This document shows, piece by piece, positions 1 through 6,307 of a DNA stretch of 6,347 nt. The stretch comes from Saprospiraceae bacterium. GTDB lineage: Bacteria; Bacteroidota; Bacteroidia; Chitinophagales; Saprospiraceae. Position 1 is the stretch's first letter; the number at the start of each line of letters is the position of its first letter. The position numbers and the translations under genes were made by a program. The stretch spans positions 1 through 6,347 of the forward strand of contig JALVCY010000699.1 of NCBI GenBank assembly GCA_027009605.1, read 5' to 3'. The notes beneath the pieces were generated by a model. It saw nothing but the letters and a program-made list of their open reading frames with translations, did no database searches and was not told the DNA's origin.

Positions 1-44
1 CCGGGTGAGAAATGGTGCACACAATGGCAGACAGTGTGGGTTAC

Positions 45-111
45 CTCTAACGGCTGCGATATGAAGCGGGCGCAACGATAGCAAGCCTGCTTTCATCATC
101 GCTTGTTCTGC
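45..111 (-). other. attC-like bulged stem-loop downstream of the Roco gene
   Basis: On the minus strand an AAC (107-105) pairs with GTT (51-49). Inside lies a 12-bp stem, positions 102-89 against 67-56, in which GCGAT, ATGAA and GC pair with GC, TTCAT and ATCGC. One arm carries two extra unpaired bases, and the spacers next to the outer pairs are unequal (2 versus 4 bases). The 3' outer box is GTTAGAG, one base off the integron core GTTRRRY; the 5' box GCAGAAC fits RYYYAAC less well. Orientation is that expected for an attC at the 3' end of a cassette carrying the Roco gene. No integrase or second site is visible, so it may simply be a structured transcript end. The first 120 bases are about half G+C, higher than the flanking gene. 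Confidence 0.3.
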
Positions 112-143
112 CCAGTTTTAATCTCACCTTCTGTTTTTTTTCA

Positions 144-3014
144 TTATTCGCCATCTTTATCTTTATAAACCAAATAAAAACTTAGCAAAAAAGTAAGCAG
201 CAAAATAACTAGAGTAATCAAAGGTTGCTCATCCATTGTCCATTGACCAAGAAAATGAATAATATTACGCCCTATACCAATTTGTCCTTCAAAATTTCCG
301 GCGATAACGGGTAATCCATTCAAAATACCTGCCGCTCCCATGCCAAAAATAAGCACCCATTTTGAATATCGCATATATTTACCAACAGAAGTAAGTGTTC
401 TATAAAAGCCCCATCCTATGATTCCAGTAAAAATTAAGCCCGCCCACGCTCGAAGTGGTGGAATATTATAAGCCACAATAGCAGCAGCCGATGCCCCCAC
501 TGCCCATCCTATCAATTTACGTACTCTAAAATATTCCCAAAAATTAATTGGGGGTGCAGTTAGTCCTTCATGGATATTTTTTCCGCCAAGTTCAGCTACT
601 TGCACCGTCGCCTTATCTTTAGCTTTAACTTCAATGGCTTTACTTTTGTCATCTCCCATTACAAATTTTTCGATATGTGCACCACTAAAATCTAATGGAT
701 TCTGACTTAAACTTTGAGTTACGGCTTCAGGACGTTCAAAAAACACATGGTCTATTAAATCTAATATATTAACCATGTCAAAATTTCCAAGCTTGTTTTG
801 GCATTGAGACTTATCTATTTTTTTCCCTAACATTTTAATTAAAGTCTTGTAATCGTGAAGATAGGGATCCTCTTTATCTTTGCAAAAATCACAGATACAA
901 GGAACTTGTATAGATGCTCGTTCTTCCATATTAAAGGTTTTGTTGAGATCATCTATTTCTTCCATCACCCTTTCTTGTAAGTACCAACGATTCTTTTTAT
1001 CACCACTTACCCTTATTTCGATATAGCCTTTATTGATGTTTTTTACTTCTTCCACCACAACTCTACCTGCCTCTTTCTGAAGAATCATTCCTTTTTTCCA
1101 GACCTTACTGTCATAAATGTATTTGTGCAACCTAACAGTAAGCCGATTGATAATACCATAAGGCAAAAACCCATAATCATAACGAATAGAAAGCGGATTT
1201 TCTAAATTCTCATCAATATTTTCCGGATATACGTCGGGTAAACATTGCGGAATCAAATAAGTTTTGGGATGAGAATTAGCCAATTCATAACAAATCTCAA
1301 ACCTTTCCAACAACTCCATCAAGGCTTGGGTTTTATCTTTATAGGTCGTTTTGCTCCAAATCCTTTGAGCATCAACTTTGGTAAATCGTCCTCCTTGTTT
1401 CTCAATATTTTTATCCAAAACCACTTTGTAAGTAGCTTCCGTTGCCCAGGTTCTATTTAAAATTACCAACTTATACAAAGCACTAGACTCATCATCACTA
1501 TAATGGATAATAGAACCTATCTCATGAAAATACCGACTTATCAATAGGGCAGATTTTTTGTCCCTAATATTATTTTCTGAACAAATGTCAAAATACCGCT
1601 CCAAAGTAATAAAAGAATGTTGCTTTGCCTCTTCTGTCAATTTTTCCTTTACTGCCGCCCATTGGGCGGGTAATACCAATCCTACATTAGGTAGGGATTT
1701 TATAGCTTCTTGCAATTGATTTCGGACAGGTAGTATGCCCTGTTCATTAGATTTACTGATTTTGTTGAGGTCAACTTCAAATGGTTTTTCATATAAAAAA
1801 TCATACAGTCGTTGTAAGTTATGAAAGACAGAAAGATTCTTACTATATGATTCATAAAGGTTATAGAGGTAAAATGTTGGACTTGATTTTGCTAATATCT
1901 TGATGATTTCAAGCCAATAATTGGAAATAATCTCACTTCTGGTTTCTCCCACTTTTTCGGGGTCACGGGTACAATCCACCAATAAATAGACCGACCGTTG
2001 GGTCATAAAAAACTGATGAATTGCATACTGTACATCTTGTCCTCCAAAATCCCAAACATGAGCAATATAATTGATTCCATCTTTGGCAAAATTCCAATCT
2101 TTTACTTCTATACCTTTGGTACTGTCTGTAGATTTCGGAAGTTTGCCATTGGAGTTTCGAAGCTTGATAGAAGCAGATGTTTTTCCTGCATGAGGGCGAC
2201 CAACAATCATTACTTTTGCTTCATTCATCGTTACAGTTCCTTGTTCGACGGCAGCCTCTAGGTAATCCATCACCACCCGTGTTCCCTGTTGTATCCACTC
2301 AGGAGAGGGTAGCTTGAGGTGATTACATCCTTTCAAGTATAAACCTTTTTTATAGGTAAGATACAGTTTTCCTGTGATTGGAAGTTCAAACTCCAAAGAA
2401 ACAAAAGATTCATCTTTTGTTTGCTCGTATTTCAAGTCCCAATCCAAAGATTCCCAAAACACAGGATATCCTCCTTTTTTTAGCCAATTAAATAAAGGGA
2501 GCAAATCTTCGATTCTGTTTTTGCCTAAATCTAATGCATTTAAATTCGTCAAATTGTCCAAGCCTTCTATTCGCTCTATGGAATTTTTGGAAAGGTCAAG
2601 CAATTGTAAATTCGTCAAATTGTCCAAGCCTTCTATTCGCTCTATGGAATTTTTGGAAAGGTCAAGCCATTGTAAATTCGTCAAATTGTCCAAGCCTTCT
2701 ATTCGCTCTATGGAATTTTGGAAAAGGTAAAGCAATTGTAAATTCGTCAAATTGTCCAAGCCTTCTATTCGCTCTATGGGATTTTGGGAAAGGTCAAGCA
2801 ATTGTAAATTCGTCAAATTGTCCAAGCCTTCTATTCGCTCTATGGAATTTTTGGAAAGGGAAAGCAATTGTAAATTCGTCAAATTGTCCAAGCCTTTGTA
2901 GATAATCATTGAAAACTGACCCACCTTAATCATCGAAAACTGACCCACCCAGTGGTTGCAAAATATCGACAGGATGTCGATATTAAAACCATGATAAACA
3001 TGATAAACAAACAA
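144..3014 (-). CDS. C-terminal part of interrupted Roco protein: LRRs, Roc GTPase, COR, membrane segments
   Basis: This open frame carries the functional core. The first 40 codons, from an ATG at 3014, are antisense IS sequence and not native; native coding begins at 2896. In this 956-residue frame the LRRs run from about 41 to 180. Roc follows: P-loop GRPHAGKTS (272-280), switch I region DSTKG (297-301), switch II DFGGQ (322-326). The usual NKxD guanine-specificity motif is replaced by NLYE (385-388). COR spans about 443-700, including the family-like LPAQW near 448. Next come CICDFC (706-711) and a polar linker (765-825). Hydrophobic stretches near 834-850, 856-873, 885-905 and 931-950 predict a membrane anchor with a short charged tail, KDKDGE. 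No kinase or protease domain is visible. Roc-COR units switch by GTP binding and dimerisation; here the signal would presumably act at a membrane. A shortened chimera could be translated if transcription starts in the IS, but I see no clear ribosome binding site at 3014. Confidence 0.85.
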   Translation of the reverse strand: MFVYHVYHGFNIDILSIFCNHWVGQFSMIKVGQFSMIIYKGLDNLTNLQLLSLSKNSIERIEGLDNLTNLQLLDLSQNPIERIEGLDNLTNLQLLYLFQNSIERIEGLDNLTNLQWLDLSKNSIERIEGLDNLTNLQLLDLSKNSIERIEGLDNLTNLNALDLGKNRIEDLLPLFNWLKKGGYPVFWESLDWDLKYEQTKDESFVSLEFELPITGKLYLTYKKGLYLKGCNHLKLPSPEWIQQGTRVVMDYLEAAVEQGTVTMNEAKVMIVGRPHAGKTSASIKLRNSNGKLPKSTDSTKGIEVKDWNFAKDGINYIAHVWDFGGQDVQYAIHQFFMTQRSVYLLVDCTRDPEKVGETRSEIISNYWLEIIKILAKSSPTFYLYNLYESYSKNLSVFHNLQRLYDFLYEKPFEVDLNKISKSNEQGILPVRNQLQEAIKSLPNVGLVLPAQWAAVKEKLTEEAKQHSFITLERYFDICSENNIRDKKSALLISRYFHEIGSIIHYSDDESSALYKLVILNRTWATEATYKVVLDKNIEKQGGRFTKVDAQRIWSKTTYKDKTQALMELLERFEICYELANSHPKTYLIPQCLPDVYPENIDENLENPLSIRYDYGFLPYGIINRLTVRLHKYIYDSKVWKKGMILQKEAGRVVVEEVKNINKGYIEIRVSGDKKNRWYLQERVMEEIDDLNKTFNMEERASIQVPCICDFCKDKEDPYLHDYKTLIKMLGKKIDKSQCQNKLGNFDMVNILDLIDHVFFERPEAVTQSLSQNPLDFSGAHIEKFVMGDDKSKAIEVKAKDKATVQVAELGGKNIHEGLTAPPINFWEYFRVRKLIGWAVGASAAAIVAYNIPPLRAWAGLIFTGIIGWGFYRTLTSVGKYMRYSKWVLIFGMGAAGILNGLPVIAGNFEGQIGIGRNIIHFLGQWTMDEQPLITLVILLLTFLLSFYLVYKDKDGE
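2541..2896 (-). repeat. LRR-coding 66-bp tandem repeats, IS-proximal left block (about 5.4 units)
   Basis: The block encodes repeats 7-11 and the last eight residues of repeat 6. The period is exactly 66 bp, so each unit is 22 codons and changes in copy number keep the frame. Units differ at only a few bases; for example the second codon of the unit is TCC, GAC, TAC, GAC, GAC for repeats 7-11. Repeat 9 is the most unusual (LYLFQ). After repeat 11 the array decays into a divergent last repeat (LDLGKNRIEDLLPL) leading to Roc. Confidence 0.95.
2891..2896. repeat. Target site duplication, left copy (AGCCTT)
   Basis: AGCCTT directly abuts the left IS tip. The identical six bases follow the right tip. 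In the uninterrupted LRR units the sequence is present once (CCAAGCCTTCTATTC), confirming it as the duplicated target. Confidence 0.92.
2897..2955 (+). repeat. IS left inverted end with two internal IstA-type repeats
   Basis: The outermost 29 bases match the right end perfectly in inverse orientation; the next about 30 match with one indel and one substitution, ending at CAGTGG. Within it a 21-bp sequence occurs twice (2905-2925 and 2929-2949), ending GAAAACTGACCCACC, with a single T/C difference. Such repeated sites are the transposase-binding sites of IS21 elements. Confidence 0.93.
2962..2984 (+). promoter_or_regulatory. Perfect 9-bp inverted repeat in the istA leader
   Basis: AATATCGAC, a five-base AGGAT loop, and GTCGATATT form a perfect stem ending six bases before ATG 2991. 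The AGGA, the only purine-rich ribosome-binding-like sequence here, sits in the loop. In other insertion sequences, leader hairpins hide the transposase start when transcription comes in from outside the element; a protein-binding operator is the alternative. The structure is visible; its function is inferred. Confidence 0.45.
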
Positions 3015-4562
3015 AAGATCCTAATTGGTTATTTCAATTTGGGCAAAAGTAAACACCAATTAGCCAAAGAACTTAAAATTTCTCGCAACACCGTCAAGCG
3101 GTATATCACAGAACATGAAAAGCTGCTTGCCCTTCAAAAGGACAATCCCCAATTTATCGAATCAGGGATTACGGATCCGCCCAAGTACAATAGTAGCCAT
3201 CGCAAAAGCAAAGTGCTCAATGAAGCAGCCAAGGAGCTAATCAAAGGCTACTTAAAAGCAAATGAGCGCAAAAGACAGACCGGACTGTCCAAGCAACAAA
3301 TGGCTGGAACAGACATTCTGGAGGCTTTAAAAGATGCTGGATACCAACTCAGCTACTCGACAGTTAATCGCTACATCCGCAAGATAGAGAAGCAATCTGC
3401 CGAAGTCTTTATTAAGCAACAATATTCCCCGGGTCAGGCTGTCGAGTTTGATTGGGGAGCAGCTAAGCTAGAAATAAATGGAACTATCAAAAATCTCCGT
3501 TTAGCGGTTTTTACATCGAGCTATAGCAACCATCGGTGGGCCAAATTATTTTTTCGCGAAGACATGCCAAGTTTTCTGCAAAGTCATGTCAGTTACTTTT
3601 TGGCTATCGGCCACGTGCCCCAACAAATGGTTTATGATAACATGCGGGTCGCCGTTAAAAAATTTGCGCAACGCAACACGGATAAATTGCCAACTAATGG
3701 CTTGTTGTCCATGTCCATGTATTACCATTTTGATTATAGATTTTGCAATGTTCGCAGGGGTAACGAAAAAGGACATGTGGAGAAAAGTGTAGAATTTGTT
3801 CGCCGCAAGGCATTTTCAAAAAATCATAGCTTTGACAGCCTCGAACAAGCCAATCAGCAACTTGCAGAAACCTGTCTAAAGCTTAATCAAGGCAGTGTAA
3901 AAGATCAGCCTTACAGCATTGAGCAAAAATTTCAAGAAGAAATTACTGTAATGACCCCAGTACCTGCAACCCCCTTTGACGTCGGTGAATTGCGAACCTT
4001 GCGAGTGGACAAATTTAGCTGTGTTAGAGTCGATACCAATCAATATTCCGTTCCGGAAGGACATGTGGGAAACATGCTTGAAGTCAAATTATATCCAAAT
4101 AAGATAATTGTGTACAATAGTGATAATCAGGCAATTGCAACGCATACCCGACATCATACACGACATGGTTTTTATCTTGTTTTAGACCATTTTTTAAACA
4201 CACTTAAGAAAAAACCAAACGCTTTGCCAGGGTCTGTTAGCTTCCGGCAAGCTGATCAAGAGTTGCAAAATATCTTCCAAAAATATTTTAAAGATACGCC
4301 CAAAATGTTTATTGAATTATTGATTTTTCTCAAGGATGAGCAGTATTCGGTCAAGCAATTGCGAGAAGGCATCGAACGCAGTATCCAGCACCGACCGAAT
4401 CATCCAATATGTCTGGATAGCTTAAAAATATTGCTTGCGCAAAAAAACGAACCAAGCTCAAATTCACCTTTGACCGATACTATGTCGAAGCAGATTGATA
4501 GCCAATGCGCCCTTCTACTGAGCAATGTTCAAAACCAATTTTCTTCAACTAAAACCCAATAA
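2991..4562 (+). CDS. istA: IS21-family transposase IstA (DDE recombinase)
   Basis: IstA binds the multiple end repeats and carries out DNA cleavage and strand transfer, with IstB as its helper. From ATG 2991 it has 523 residues, normal for the family. An N-terminal helix-turn-helix lies near residues 19-39 (KSKHQLAKELKISRNTVKRY). The DDE catalytic core has its first Asp in VEFDWG (D154), second in VYDNMR (D216) and Glu in KGHVEKSV (E264). A small beta-rich C-terminal domain spans about 343-387 (YSVPEGHVGNMLEVKLY). All three acidic residues are present, so the enzyme looks competent. Start choice: an in-frame GTG at 2952 would add 13 residues but lies in the CAGTGG part of the inverted end, and ATG 3000 is a near-equal alternative. 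A 9-bp hairpin (2962-2984) precedes the start. One base separates the stop from istB, implying coupled expression. Confidence 0.95.
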   Translation: MINMINKQKILIGYFNLGKSKHQLAKELKISRNTVKRYITEHEKLLALQKDNPQFIESGITDPPKYNSSHRKSKVLNEAAKELIKGYLKANERKRQTGLSKQQMAGTDILEALKDAGYQLSYSTVNRYIRKIEKQSAEVFIKQQYSPGQAVEFDWGAAKLEINGTIKNLRLAVFTSSYSNHRWAKLFFREDMPSFLQSHVSYFLAIGHVPQQMVYDNMRVAVKKFAQRNTDKLPTNGLLSMSMYYHFDYRFCNVRRGNEKGHVEKSVEFVRRKAFSKNHSFDSLEQANQQLAETCLKLNQGSVKDQPYSIEQKFQEEITVMTPVPATPFDVGELRTLRVDKFSCVRVDTNQYSVPEGHVGNMLEVKLYPNKIIVYNSDNQAIATHTRHHTRHGFYLVLDHFLNTLKKKPNALPGSVSFRQADQELQNIFQKYFKDTPKMFIELLIFLKDEQYSVKQLREGIERSIQHRPNHPICLDSLKILLAQKNEPSSNSPLTDTMSKQIDSQCALLLSNVQNQFSSTKTQ

Positions 4563-4563
4563 A

Positions 4564-5319
4564 ATGAATCAGGAAATACACAAAAAAATAGATTACTTCT
4601 CTCGACAATTAAGGTTGCCGGCCTTCCGAAAATCTTATGTAGAGCTGGCCAAAAGTGCGGCACATGAAGGGATACCCTATGAAGAATATTTGCTAAATTT
4701 AATGCTATTAGAGCATGATCAACGTATTGAAAGACGCAAAAAACAACGAATTAGAATAGCAGGCTTTCCCTACAAAAGATTTCTTCAAGACCTAGTAAAA
4801 GAAGAGTTGCCCAAAGATGCCATCAAGAAGCTACCAAGTTTAGAGCGGTTAGACTTTATCGATGACGGGCAAAATATCATCTTTGCAGGCAATCCCGGAA
4901 CAGGTAAAACACACCTAGCAATTGCTTTAGGAATCAAAGCCTGTATGCAAGATTATACTGTATTATTTACGACAGTCCCAAGACTAATCACTCAAATAAA
5001 CGAATCCAGATCAGCCAAAATGCTGAGACAATTAGAGAGTCGTTTTGAGAAGTATGACTTGGTTATTTGTGATGAATTTGGCTACATATCGTTTGACAAA
5101 CAAGCAGCCGAACTACTTTTCTCACATTTATCTCTAAGGGCTGGTAGGAAGTCAACCATCATCACCACTAATCTTGGATTTGATAGGTGGGTTGAGATTT
5201 TTGGAGATAAAGTCCTTACTGCCGCAATGGTGGACAGGCTTACGCACAAGGCCATTTTAGTGAATATGAATGGAGAATCTTTTAGGATTAAAGAATCCAA
5301 AAAACTCTTTTCTAAATAA
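4564..5319 (+). CDS. istB: IS21-family helper ATPase IstB (AAA+, DnaA/DnaC-like)
   Basis: IstB is the AAA+ ATPase that assembles on DNA, selects the target site and stimulates IstA. From ATG 4564 it has 251 residues, the usual size. The N-terminal helical part (1-90) includes LRLPAFRKSYVELAK, the IstB-type entry motif. The ATPase part shows Walker A GNPGTGKTH (109-117), Walker B LVICDEFGY (166-174), a sensor-1-like TTN (201-203) and a C-terminal MVDRLTH (222-228) with a conserved-type Arg. All key residues are intact. The start lies one base after the istA TAA; an in-frame ATG at 4525 would add 13 residues and overlap istA by 38 bases, but family proteins usually begin only a few residues before the LRLP motif, favouring 4564. 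The short tail from 5320 to the IS end holds no further gene. Confidence 0.95.
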   Translation: MNQEIHKKIDYFSRQLRLPAFRKSYVELAKSAAHEGIPYEEYLLNLMLLEHDQRIERRKKQRIRIAGFPYKRFLQDLVKEELPKDAIKKLPSLERLDFIDDGQNIIFAGNPGTGKTHLAIALGIKACMQDYTVLFTTVPRLITQINESRSAKMLRQLESRFEKYDLVICDEFGYISFDKQAAELLFSHLSLRAGRKSTIITTNLGFDRWVEIFGDKVLTAAMVDRLTHKAILVNMNGESFRIKESKKLFSK

Positions 5320-5341
5320 ACCCTATTTTTGTAATCTGTAA

Positions 5342-5399
5342 CCACTGGGTGGGTCAGTTTTCGATGACTAGGTGGGTCAGTTTTCAATGATTATCTACA
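5342..5399 (-). repeat. IS right inverted end with two internal IstA-type repeats
   Basis: This is the inverse of the left end: CCACTG, then GGTGGGTCAGTTTTC twice (5348-5362 and 5371-5385), then AATGATTATCTACA at the tip. The spacer between the two copies is one base shorter than on the left. The outer part supplies the TAG codon that ends the N-terminal Roco fragment. Confidence 0.93.
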
Positions 5400-5895
5400 A
5401 GCCTTCTATTCGCTCTATGGAATTTTTGGAAAGGAAAAGCCTTTGTAAATTCGTCAAATTGTCCAAGCCTCCTATTCGCTCTATGGAATTTTGGATAAGG
5501 TCAAGCCTTTGTAAATTCGTCAAATTGTCCAAGCCTTCTATTCGCTCTATGGAATTTTGGATAAGGTCAAGCCTTTGTAAATTCGTCAAATTGTCCAAGC
5601 CTTCTATTCGCTCTATGGAATTTTTGGAAAGGTAAAGCCTTTGTAAATTCGTCAAATTGTCCAAGGCTTCTATTCGCTCTATGGAATTTTGGGAAAGGTC
5701 AAGCAATTGTAAATTCGTCAAATTGTCCAAGCCTTCTATTCGCTCTATGGAATTTTGGGAAAGGTCAAGCCTTTGTAACCAAACATGATTCTTTATTTTT
5801 CCGGGAATCTTTTTTAATCCCAGATTACTTAAATCCAATGAAGTGTCTTTGGTCTTTTTGTTTTCTTGAATACGTTGATGAGCGATTGGGTTCAT
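5395..5895 (-). CDS. N-terminal part of interrupted Roco protein: cap and leucine-rich repeats
   Basis: This 166-residue fragment is the start of the same gene. The ATG at 5895-5893 is the first available one and is followed by a charged, signal-less N-terminus (MNPIAHQRIQENKKTKDTS). Then comes one divergent LRR-like segment, LDLSNLGLKKIPGKI, which probably caps the array, then five complete repeats and the first 14 residues of the sixth. The repeats fit the 22-residue SDS22-like pattern LxLxxNxIxxIxxLxxLxxLxx. The reading frame enters the IS end and stops at TAG (5397-5395), contributed by the IS terminus. An AGGA lies 13 bases before the start codon, rather far for a ribosome binding site. 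On its own the product would be a soluble LRR stub without the GTPase. Native coding sequence ends at 5406, or at 5400 if the duplicated target bases are counted. Confidence 0.85.
   Translation of the reverse strand: MNPIAHQRIQENKKTKDTSLDLSNLGLKKIPGKIKNHVWLQRLDLSQNSIERIEGLDNLTNLQLLDLSQNSIERIEALDNLTNLQRLYLSKNSIERIEGLDNLTNLQRLDLIQNSIERIEGLDNLTNLQRLDLIQNSIERIGGLDNLTNLQRLFLSKNSIERIEGL
5400..5405. repeat. Target site duplication, right copy (AGCCTT)
   Basis: AGCCTT directly follows the right IS tip and continues into CTATTCGCTC, the normal text of the 66-bp LRR unit. Dropping this copy together with the IS restores the Roco frame. Confidence 0.92.
5400..5778 (-). repeat. LRR-coding 66-bp tandem repeats, right block (about 5.7 units)
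   Basis: The block encodes repeats 1-5 and the first 14 residues of repeat 6. It has the same 66-bp period and the same orientation as the block at the other side of the IS. The opening LxLxx of the successive repeats reads LDLSQ, LDLSQ, LYLSK, LDLIQ, LDLIQ, LFLSK. Repeats 4 and 5 differ by one base (GAA to GGA), which suggests they are the product of a very recent duplication. Confidence 0.95.
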
Positions 5896-5938
5896 TGTAT
5901 TAGTATTGTCCTATTTTAATAATGAATTCACTGTAGAA

Positions 5939-5968
5939 TGAATTTACACTTTCCTTTGCTTTTTTAAA
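5939..5968 (-). promoter_or_regulatory. Possible Roco promoter, Bacteroidota-like
   Basis: Upstream of the Roco start the minus strand has TAAATTCA (5946-5939), a partial match to the Bacteroidota -7 box TAnnTTTG, and TTTA (5968-5965) 18 bases further upstream in place of the -33 TTTG. The match is weak and the region is AT-rich, so chance is quite possible. The TAAATTCA box overlaps a short palindrome, AATTCA (5925-5930) with TGAATT (5939-5944), which could be an operator. Confidence 0.2.
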
Positions 5969-6307
5969 CATTGATTCCTTTTGGTTAACGGCAATTTTAA
6001 ATGGTCATCTTTTCAATTCGACCGTAAATTACCATTTTCTCAGTATCCATACAAGTTAATTCAACTCTTTTGAATGTTAATTGGGCAGAACTAGGGTATA
6101 AACACAACTCCCCCCAAGAGAAGAAGAAGTCAAAAAACCTTCATAACACCTTAATTATCAACAAAATATCCGTTTACAACCTTAAGCAAACATTTATCGC
6201 TTGCTAAGATAAAGATTTTTTTGCTTATGAGTCTGCTCCGAAAAGTCGAGAGTAGTGGTTTGCTCTTGAGTCCACAAAATTTTATTCTGTTTTCGCTCTT
6301 ATTTTAA

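Larger units (their letters stand above)
2897..5399 (+). mobile_element. Complete IS21-family insertion sequence, 2503 bp
   Basis: The element begins TGTAGATAATCATTG and ends with its inverse, CAATGATTATCTACA. The outer 29 bases of the two ends are a perfect inverted repeat, and similarity continues to 58-59 bases. It carries istA and istB in tandem on the plus strand, and AGCCTT is directly repeated immediately outside both ends. Two genes, ends starting with TG, multiple internal copies of the end repeat, and a 4-8 bp target duplication are the known hallmarks of IS21. The length fits the family. Both genes are intact, so the copy is potentially active. It lies antiparallel to the gene it interrupts. 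Confidence 0.96.
144..5895 (-). pseudogene. LRR-Roc-COR (Roco) protein gene with C-terminal membrane region, interrupted by an IS21-family element
   Basis: The gene is the sum of 5895-5406 and 2896-144 (minus strand), with the IS and one 6-bp target duplication removed. These pieces total 3243 bases, exactly 1081 codons, giving 1080 residues without an internal stop; the junction codon becomes GAA and restores the repeat text IEGLDNL. Order in the rebuilt protein: N-terminal cap (1-42), eleven 22-residue LRRs and one divergent repeat, Roc GTPase with P-loop near 396-404, COR, a CxCxxC segment near 830-835, and about four hydrophobic segments after residue 957. Roco proteins are multidomain GTPases in which Roc and COR always occur in tandem; LRRs are the usual partner-binding part. 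The bacterial role of this one is unknown. As it stands the full-length protein cannot be made: the IS end supplies a TAG after residue 166. There is no other lesion, so this is a recently disrupted gene rather than a decayed one. Confidence 0.9.

Noticed and set aside
1..99. Minus-strand frame starting MMKAGLLSLRPLH and running off the window
   Set aside because: It lies in the stem-loop segment, has no clear ribosome binding site, and only about 33 codons are visible; it is probably a chance frame.
2374..2905. Plus-strand open frames across the LRR tract encoding repeats such as KPSIRSMEF and CPSLLFALW (similar ones at 5372-5635)
   Set aside because: They are antisense readings of the 66-bp LRR units; periodic DNA without stops in one frame often leaves other frames open. 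The minus frame has the LRR consensus and joins to Roc-COR.
2952..2990. GTG 2952 as the istA start
   Set aside because: The GTG lies in the CAGTGG part of the inverted repeat, has no purine-rich site before it, and the family-like sequence begins at the ATGs 2991/3000.
2541..5778. CRISPR array
   Set aside because: The 66-bp units are contiguous tandem repeats without unique spacers and are fully coding.
2541..5778. Diversity-generating retroelement variable region
   Set aside because: The variable codons are not limited to adenine-derived changes, and no reverse transcriptase or template repeat is present in the window.
5997..6050. Minus-strand 17-residue frame starting MDTEKMVIYGRIEKM, open further upstream
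   Set aside because: It has no start for the longer frame, is very short, and has no recognisable family or ribosome binding site.
105..6091. TGGGCAGAAC present as an inverted pair (complement at 105-114; direct at 6082-6091) flanking the Roco locus, possible outer ends of a larger element
   Set aside because: Only 10 bases match, the surrounding bases do not extend the match, and no target duplication was found.
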